A DNA stretch of 11,282 bases, taken from assembly GCA_955652195.1 (NCBI GenBank), contig CATPBC010000310.1, positions 1 through 11,282 on the forward strand. Reading direction: 5' to 3'. Positions 7,993-11,282 of this stretch are shown here, one piece after another; position 1 is the stretch's first letter, and the number at the start of each line of letters is the position of its first letter. The position numbers were made by a program, and so were the translations under genes. This stretch comes from an uncultured Xanthobacteraceae bacterium. Its GTDB lineage: Bacteria > Pseudomonadota > Alphaproteobacteria > Rhizobiales > Xanthobacteraceae. The notes under the pieces were generated by a model, which had not been told where the DNA came from, ran no database searches, and worked only from the letters and a program-made list of their open reading frames with translations.

Positions 7993-8023
7993 ATTATACC
8001 AGACGCGATTGCAACATATTCAA
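7993..8023 (-). promoter_or_regulatory. Extended -10 promoter for the methyltransferase gene
   Basis: On the minus strand TATAAT (7993-7998) is preceded by TGG (7999-8001), a perfect extended -10 TGnTATAAT. A -35-like TTGAAT lies at 8018-8023, 19 bases away. Transcription would begin near 7986 and leave a leader of about 28 bases before the ATG at 7958. This supports 7958 as the original start. There is no clear Shine-Dalgarno in that leader. Confidence 0.6.
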
Positions 8024-8035
8024 GTTACCATTCCG

Positions 8036-8059
8036 ACGAGGTTATCGAATAACCGTCGT
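8036..8059. promoter_or_regulatory. Palindrome upstream of the methyltransferase promoter
   Basis: GGTTAT-CGA-ATAACC (8040-8054) is a perfect palindrome. ACGA (8036-8039) and TCGT (8056-8059) extend it past one bulged G. It lies 13 bases upstream of the -35 box on the minus strand, where an activator or other regulator could bind; binding is inferred. Confidence 0.4.
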
Positions 8060-8075
8060 GTTTGCTGCGGTGCAT

Positions 8076-8151
8076 GAGTCCGCTATTGGCCCGAAACGGA
8101 CATCGAGACAGTGCTGAGGAATGTCTGCTTTCGAGGGTAAAGCGAACATCG
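8076..8151. repeat. Two short palindromic repeat units (REP-like)
   Basis: Unit 1 (8076-8105) and unit 2 (8119-8151) share the frame GTCyGCT ... ACATCG. Unit 2 is a good hairpin: ATGTCTGCTTT (8121-8131) against AAAGCGAACAT (8139-8149) with one mismatch, one wobble and a 7-base loop. Unit 1 is a weaker palindrome, TCCG...CGGA (8079-8100). From memory, similar dispersed palindromes are frequent between genes in Bradyrhizobium and Rhodopseudomonas and give rise to spurious small ORFs. I see no coding in 7959-8256 besides this and the promoter. Confidence 0.5.
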
Positions 8152-8256
8152 TAAATTGACCGCGCGACGTCGGCTGTGAGGCATCAAACGTTTGCAAATG
8201 AGACTGGGGCGTTATCGGATTAAAACAAGCAACTAAAATGCTATTTCGTTGAAGTT

Positions 8257-8303
8257 TTTGGTCGGAGCGGCGAGATTTGAACTCGCGACCCCCAGTCCCC
8301 CAG
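8257..8303 (-). repeat. Right att repeat: 3' part of a tRNA-Pro gene
   Basis: This is the second exact copy of the 47-base tRNA 3' block (see 5891-5937). The next five bases, ACTTG, match four of the five expected for the missing anticodon-stem strand (ACTGG). After that there is no D-arm or 5' acceptor strand, so it is not a full tRNA. It lies 178 bases before the integrase gene and is followed by repeat motifs of the arm-site type, as expected of an attachment junction whose right side is element DNA. Confidence 0.8.
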
Positions 8304-8375
8304 ACTTGTAGCACGAAAAATAATGGAAAACAATAAGCGATAATAAGGCTTGAAAATCGCTATTTCCGGGTGTAG

Positions 8376-8480
8376 ACCCTCAGTCGGAGTGATCATGGAT
8401 GATAGCTGGGATGCACTGGGAATTTCCCAGTTGCTTCCCAGAAAACGAGACTGAGGGTGACACAACGAGACTGAGGGTAA
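8376..8480. repeat. GACTGAGGGT repeats next to the att site (candidate integrase arm sites)
   Basis: The 10-mer GACTGAGGGT occurs three times: inverted at 8376-8385 and direct at 8449-8458 and 8469-8478. The last two are part of a 17-base near-repeat, AACGAGACTGAGGGTrA, with a 20-base period (8444-8460 and 8464-8480), about two helical turns. Position between the att core and int, and mixed orientation, fit arm-type sites bound by the integrase N-terminal domain. The last copy also supplies the Shine-Dalgarno of int. Confidence 0.5.
8406..8441. promoter_or_regulatory. Nested palindrome upstream of int
   Basis: ACTGGGAATTTCCCAGT (8415-8431) is a perfect palindrome. It is enclosed by CTGGGA (8406-8411) and TCCCAG (8436-8441), so four copies of TGGGA/TCCCA are arranged almost on one dyad. 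It sits between the inverted and direct GACTGAGGGT repeats. This could be an operator for a repressor or Xis, or a second set of recombinase sites. Confidence 0.45.
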
Positions 8481-8481
8481 C

Positions 8482-9684
8482 ATGCAAGCAGCCAAAAAAC
8501 TGACCCAAGGTGCAGTCGATGCGTTCAAGCTCAGCAAGGGCAACACCGAGGAAATCATCTTCGACAGTGGCAAGGGCGGGGCGCCCGGTCTTGGCCTTCG
8601 GATCCGCGAAGGCGGATCACGCAAATGGATCTTTCAATATCGATTCGCCGGCCAGCAACGCCGAGACACTATCGGCAATGCTGCTGCATGGACACTGGAG
8701 GCCGCTCGCAAAAAGGCACGAGAACTGCGGGTCAAGATCGATGATGGCTTCGACCCGCGGGTCGAAAAGGCGGTGCGGATAGAGGAATCCAAGACCATCT
8801 TCTCGTCCGTGATGAAAGATTGCCTTGAGGCGCGCGAACGAGACATGAGGCCGCGCAGCTTTACCGAGTTTAAGCGGCATCTAGAAAAGCATTGGAGCCC
8901 GTTGCACAAGCTGCCGATCACTGGCATCGCGAGGGCCACCGTAGCGGGCCGACTTCGGGAAATCGCTAACGACAGCGGTCCCGTTGCGGCGGATCGTGCC
9001 AGAAGCAGCTTATCGGCAATGTTCGCCTGGGCGATCGGCGAGGGCCTTTGCGACGAGAACCCGGTCAACGGCACGAACAAGAACAGCAAAGATGTAGAAC
9101 GCGAGCGCAGCCTTGATGATGGCGAGCTCGTGGCTGTCTGGAAGGCGGCGCCGGATAACGACTACGGCCGGATCGTCAAGCTGCTCATTCTCACCGGGCA
9201 GCGCCGGGACGAAATCGGCAGCATGCGGCAATCCGAAATCGACCTTAAGGCCAAGGTGCTGCGGCTCCCGGCTGCTCGCACGAAAAACAAGCGGGAACAT
9301 ATAGTCCCATTATCCGAGTTGGCGATTGATATTCTTGAAAGCGCAGGCACGCGCAACGGCCGCGATCTTGTGTTTGGGAACGGCGAAGGCGGCTATTCGG
9401 GGTGGTCGCATTCCAAAGCGAAATTGGATGAAGCGGCCGGCCTCAAGACGGCTTGGACCTTGCATGACATCAGGCGCACGGTTCGCACGGGCTTGGGCGG
9501 CCTAGGCGTGGCGCCGCACGTCGGTGAGGCAATCTTAAACCATCTGCCGGCGAAGTTGATCAGGACCTACGACAAGAACAAGTACGAGCCCGAGAAGCGC
9601 CAGGTCCTCGACCTGTGGGCCGATCATGTTCTCGCCCTGGTCGAAGGACGTCGGAGCAAAGTAACGCCACTAAAACGGGCGTGA
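8482..9684 (+). CDS. int: Tyrosine recombinase / tRNA-site integrase
   Basis: This integrase of 400 residues cuts and rejoins DNA at the tRNA-Pro att core. The N-terminus (about 1-95, with GAPGLGLRIREGGSRKWIFQ and LEAARKKARELR) is the arm-binding DUF4102-type domain of P4-like integrases. A core-binding domain follows (about 105-200). The catalytic domain has Arg241 in LTGQRRDEI, Lys268 or Lys270 in RTKNKREHIVPL, His328 and Arg331 in LHDIRRT, His354 in ILNH, and the nucleophile Tyr363 in RTYDKNKY nine residues later. All key residues are present, so it looks active. It starts at ATG 8482 with GAGGG five bases upstream; an in-frame TGA at 8458-8460 rules out a longer start. A gene of unknown function follows after six bases. 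Confidence 0.96.
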   Translation: MQAAKKLTQGAVDAFKLSKGNTEEIIFDSGKGGAPGLGLRIREGGSRKWIFQYRFAGQQRRDTIGNAAAWTLEAARKKARELRVKIDDGFDPRVEKAVRIEESKTIFSSVMKDCLEARERDMRPRSFTEFKRHLEKHWSPLHKLPITGIARATVAGRLREIANDSGPVAADRARSSLSAMFAWAIGEGLCDENPVNGTNKNSKDVERERSLDDGELVAVWKAAPDNDYGRIVKLLILTGQRRDEIGSMRQSEIDLKAKVLRLPAARTKNKREHIVPLSELAIDILESAGTRNGRDLVFGNGEGGYSGWSHSKAKLDEAAGLKTAWTLHDIRRTVRTGLGGLGVAPHVGEAILNHLPAKLIRTYDKNKYEPEKRQVLDLWADHVLALVEGRRSKVTPLKRA

Positions 9685-9690
9685 CGTGCG

Positions 9691-10155
9691 ATGGACAACG
9701 ACGAGGAGCTCGCCCGCGATTTGCTGCTCGGCATACCTGGGCCAAAGGGCAGGCAATATCTCAAGCCAAACAGCGAGCGCGAATTGAAGGCGCGAGCCGC
9801 ATTGGCGCGGATTCTGCGAACAGAAGCACCGGACGGGTATTTCACGCGAATGTTAGCTCGTTTGATAGACCCGCGGCCCAGCGGCGGTGCAGTTATCAAA
9901 CAGAAAATTATCTTTCGACGGCCGAGAGGAACGCCTGTCGTTGTTAGCGATCGGCGGCGAGTAGAGATTGCGGCCTTTATGCACGAGCAGATTGCGAAGC
10001 AAAGACAGGAAACTGCGGCCAGTGTGGCGCAGGCACGGAATCTCAAGCGAGTTGTGGCGGCCACGCGAGAAAAGTTTGGTGCCAGCCGCAGCACCGTCTT
10101 GAACATCTGGCGCGAATTTCGGCCGCCAAGGAAAAAGGAAAGTCCAACCAAATAG
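9691..10155 (+). CDS. Unknown small protein with a C-terminal HTH
   Basis: This basic protein of 154 residues is not from a family I recognise. The C-terminal part (about 112-145, with LKRVVAATREKFGASRSTVL then NIWREF) has the look of a helix-turn-helix that recognises DNA, and the tail PPRKKESPTK is basic. The middle is rich in Arg and Lys. It starts at ATG 9691, six bases after the integrase stop and without a clear Shine-Dalgarno, so it is probably translated by coupling to int. It could serve the element as a regulator or recombination directionality factor; this is a guess from position. A hairpin spans its stop codon. Confidence 0.75.
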   Translation: MDNDEELARDLLLGIPGPKGRQYLKPNSERELKARAALARILRTEAPDGYFTRMLARLIDPRPSGGAVIKQKIIFRRPRGTPVVVSDRRRVEIAAFMHEQIAKQRQETAASVAQARNLKRVVAATREKFGASRSTVLNIWREFRPPRKKESPTK

Positions 10156-10172
10156 CGGCATTTAGTTGGACT
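10141..10172 (+). terminator. Hairpin spanning the stop codon of the HTH gene
   Basis: AGTCCAAC (10141-10148) pairs exactly with GTTGGACT (10165-10172). After one mismatch, AAAT (10150-10153) pairs with ATTT (10160-10163), leaving a 6-base loop. The TAG stop (10153-10155) begins inside the stem and runs into the loop. The nearest T-run (10189-10194) starts 17 bases downstream, too far for a textbook rho-independent terminator. It may act as a weak terminator or protect the mRNA end before the AlpA-like gene. Confidence 0.5.
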
Positions 10173-10209
10173 GATTCCCCCGTGCAAGTTTTTTGCAATT
10201 CGCGTAAAT

Positions 10210-10239
10210 GCTCCGCTCAAGATATCTCATAAGCGGAGC
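10210..10239 (+). promoter_or_regulatory. Hairpin or operator over the AlpA-like gene's ribosome-binding site
   Basis: GCTCCGCT (10210-10217) pairs exactly with AGCGGAGC (10232-10239), with AGATATCT (10220-10227) in the loop. The right arm contains GGAG (10235-10238), which stands six bases before the ATG at 10245 and is the best Shine-Dalgarno. In RNA the hairpin would hide it; in DNA the dyad could be an operator for the AlpA-like protein itself. Confidence 0.55.
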
Positions 10240-10244
10240 GGAGC

Positions 10245-10475
10245 ATGAATGGTTCTCTGGAAAACTTGCCCGACGATTTAGCGCGCCGTCGCTTGCTCAA
10301 TACGGAACAGGTCGCAGCTTTTGTGAACCGCAGCGTTCCTGAAATTCGACGGTTGATCACAACCGGCACCTTCCCAAAGCCGTTTAGGCTCAATAGCCGG
10401 CGCCTTTCGTGGCGACTCGGCGACATCGTCGATTGGATCGACAGCAAGACCGAACCGACACAGACTGCCGCCTAA
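10245..10475 (+). CDS. AlpA/Xis-like winged-HTH DNA-binding protein
   Basis: This protein of 76 residues is of the AlpA/excisionase type. LLNTEQVAAFVNRSVPEIRR (17-36) forms the helix-turn-helix, TGTFPKPFRLNSRRLSWRLG (40-59) the wing, and DIVDWIDSK closes the fold, as in AlpA-family proteins. In phages and satellites these bind near int or att to switch integrase expression or favour excision. Its place two genes after int fits that role. The start at ATG 10245 is preceded by two overlapping GGAG motifs. The distance to the att region and the palindromes upstream of int suggests those as targets, which is untested. I am confident of the family; the exact job is inferred. Confidence 0.9.
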   Translation: MNGSLENLPDDLARRRLLNTEQVAAFVNRSVPEIRRLITTGTFPKPFRLNSRRLSWRLGDIVDWIDSKTEPTQTAA

Positions 10476-10481
10476 AGAAAA

Positions 10482-10509
10482 ACCCCCGCGCGTTTGGCTG
10501 CGCAGGGGT
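10482..10509. terminator. Hairpin after the AlpA-like gene
   Basis: ACCCC (10482-10486) pairs with GGGGT (10505-10509) and GCGC (10488-10491) with GCGC (10500-10503), with one mismatch and an 8-base loop. On the plus strand no T-run follows, so it is at most a partial terminator for the gene that ends at 10475. On the minus strand the stem is followed by TTTTTCTTT, a proper terminator form, although no minus-strand gene is visible to its right. Confidence 0.5.
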
Positions 10510-10603
10510 CAGGAGCAGTGAGAAAAAACAGCAGGCGTTATCTATCTCGCCGTTCCTGCCAACGCAAGCCCGCGCGGTCCCCTCAAACGAAGGAGATCGC
10601 GAT

Positions 10604-11026
10604 ATGTTCAAATCTTTCACCACTGAGAACGGGCAGCTTAAAAGTAGCAGGCCGCGATTTTTTAGCGTTGCCACGCTGGGCGGCCGCGCCGGAAATGCTC
10701 GGTGTTGTGCAAATTGCGGGCGGCCAATCAATCCGAAACGCAACAGCCGACGCCAGCGGTATTGCAATTATCGCTGCCGCGACGAAGCCCGCAGGGCGCG
10801 CGATTTTGTCAAGCGCTACCCCAACCAAGCAATCCCACGATCAGTTGAAAATCGGGCTTTAATTTCAACGGCCTGCAAGGGCGATTTTGCCGACCGAGCC
10901 TATTCGATTAATGGCCCGCGAGACGTTATCGCAACCGAGCTCATCGCCGGTCGAGATTGGCAGTCAATTGTCAGTCTGGATGGCGTCCGTTCCGAGGTTG
11001 CACAAGTTGCATCGAGGCGGTCATGA
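10604..11026 (+). CDS. Small zinc-finger protein of the integrative element
   Basis: The protein has 140 residues. It holds a probable zinc-binding Cys4 site: Cys35-x2-Cys38 (CCANCGRPI) and Cys54-x3-Cys58 (QRYCNYRCRDEARRAR), the compact finger seen in many small phage and island proteins. The C-terminal part, INGPRDVIATELIAGRDWQS followed by IVSLDGV, looks like a conserved domain of its own; I have a vague memory of it in rhizobial island proteins but no function. The frame is open from 10409, but the ATG at 10604 has AAGGAG eight bases upstream, and the longer reading would overlap the AlpA-like gene. Its stop overlaps the next gene in an ATGA junction, so the two are coupled. It may bind DNA or RNA; nothing more can be said. 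Confidence 0.8.
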   Translation: MFKSFTTENGQLKSSRPRFFSVATLGGRAGNARCCANCGRPINPKRNSRRQRYCNYRCRDEARRARDFVKRYPNQAIPRSVENRALISTACKGDFADRAYSINGPRDVIATELIAGRDWQSIVSLDGVRSEVAQVASRRS

Positions 11027-11282
11027 CCGGCAGTAACGGCCAGATACCGCTCGATCTTCACGACAGGCCTATTGCATTGCGCGCGCAGTACGAGAGCGTG
11101 AGGCGCGCCGAAAAAGCGGAGAGCGTGCGGAAGTCCCGAACACCGCCGTTACGTAATGGCGAGGACTGCGATACGCTCGCGCCGTCATCTCCGACGCACG
11201 GCCGCAACGCTGGCCGCTTTCTCGCCGCTGGCATTCTCGGCACGGCTGGCCTCGGTCTGGCAGCGATCGGCGCGGTTGCAAC
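11023..11282 (+). CDS. Membrane-anchored protein of unknown function (3' end missing)
   Basis: This frame is open to the window edge and gives 86 residues plus two bases. It starts at ATG 11023-11025, overlapping the upstream stop by 4 bases (ATGA), which argues for translational coupling. Residues 1-63 are polar and charged (PLDLHDRPIALRAQYESVRR, then many Arg and Lys). Residues 66-86 (FLAAGILGTAGLGLAAIGAV) form one hydrophobic helix, so the protein probably has an N-terminal cytoplasmic part and a membrane anchor, with more beyond the window. I do not recognise the family. The coupling to the zinc-finger gene suggests joint function. Confidence 0.7.
   Translation, partial: MTGSNGQIPLDLHDRPIALRAQYESVRRAEKAESVRKSRTPPLRNGEDCDTLAPSSPTHGRNAGRFLAAGILGTAGLGLAAIGAVA

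Larger units (their letters stand above)
5891..8303. mobile_element. Integrase-less segment bounded by att repeats
   Basis: This stretch of 2.4 kb is bracketed by the two direct 47-bp tRNA-Pro 3' repeats. It holds one methyltransferase gene, pieces of palindromic repeats near both ends, and no integrase. The likely origin is an older insertion at the tRNA that has lost its integrase, pushed leftwards when a second element entered the same tRNA. It could also be a passenger that moved with a recombinase supplied in trans. The repeats are certain; that the segment moved as a unit is inferred. Confidence 0.45.
8257..11282 (+). mobile_element. Left end of an integrative element (runs off the window)
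   Basis: The element begins at the tRNA-Pro 3' repeat. It is followed by arm-site-like repeats and a run of plus-strand genes: tyrosine recombinase, HTH protein, AlpA-like regulator, zinc-finger protein and a membrane-anchored protein. This order is usual for small phage satellites, defective prophages and integrative islands. Because the left repeat carries only the tRNA 3' part, the intact tRNA-Pro should stand at the right end of the element, outside the window. No structural phage or conjugation genes are visible, so the type of element stays open. Confidence 0.65.

Noticed and set aside
8042..8314. A 90-codon minus-strand open frame across the right att repeat
   Set aside because: Its text is a translation of the palindromic repeats and of the tRNA remnant. 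Such ORFs are a familiar artefact in this group.
8257..8340. An intact tRNA gene at the right repeat
   Set aside because: After the anticodon loop only four of five stem bases match, and there is no D-arm or 5' acceptor strand (CGGAGCG).
8241..8624. A 127-codon minus-strand open frame opposite the int start
   Set aside because: It runs through the tRNA remnant and arm-like repeats and overlaps the integrase N-terminus; no family features.
10409..10603. A longer start for the zinc-finger gene
   Set aside because: It would overlap the AlpA-like gene and run through a hairpin; AAGGAG stands just before the ATG at 10604.
1..11282. CRISPR array, insertion sequence, toxin-antitoxin or known defence genes
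   Set aside because: I looked for regularly spaced repeats, transposase motifs and known toxin or nuclease motifs and saw none; the only exact long repeat is the 47-base att pair.

Overview
The window looks like chromosome of a GC-rich alphaproteobacterium, most likely Bradyrhizobium or a close relative. This rests on family recognition rather than any search: a liv-type transporter with a TctC/Bug-type binding protein beside it, a TPR-methyltransferase whose ancestral start reads MNRKQRRA (an N-terminus I associate with Bradyrhizobium TPR proteins), a CCA-encoding tRNA-Pro remnant, and short palindromes of a kind I associate with Bradyrhizobium/Rhodopseudomonas.

Region 1 (1-5890, all genes on the minus strand) is ordinary metabolic backbone. 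Read from right to left it holds a Bug-family solute-binding protein, then a complete branched-chain-amino-acid-type ABC importer: binding protein, LivH and LivM permeases, LivG and LivF ATPases. LivF runs off the left edge. The last four genes overlap end to end by 4, 4 and 8 bases, which indicates one translationally coupled operon. A GC-rich hairpin separates the binding-protein gene from livH, and a possible operator lies upstream of the binding-protein gene.

Region 2 (5891-8303) lies between two exact 47-bp direct repeats. Each repeat is the 3' part of a proline tRNA (probably anticodon GGG), from the anticodon loop through CCA, on the minus strand. Neither copy is a whole tRNA, so they are best read as attachment-site scars of elements stacked at one tRNA gene; the intact tRNA should lie to the right of the window. 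The segment carries one gene, a TPR plus SAM-dependent methyltransferase protein. Its real start, with a good promoter, is cut off by an in-frame amber codon at codon 9, so it is either a recent pseudogene or restarts internally.

Region 3 (8304-11282, genes on the plus strand) is the left end of an integrative element. It begins with inverted and direct 10-bp repeats and a nested palindrome that look like integrase arm sites or operators, then a tyrosine recombinase, an unknown HTH protein, an AlpA/Xis-like regulator whose ribosome-binding site sits inside a hairpin, a small zinc-finger protein, and the start of a membrane-anchored protein that runs off the right edge. The gene order resembles a small phage-satellite or integrative island; replication and cargo genes would lie beyond the window. 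No CRISPR array, intact RNA gene, insertion sequence or recognisable defence system is visible.
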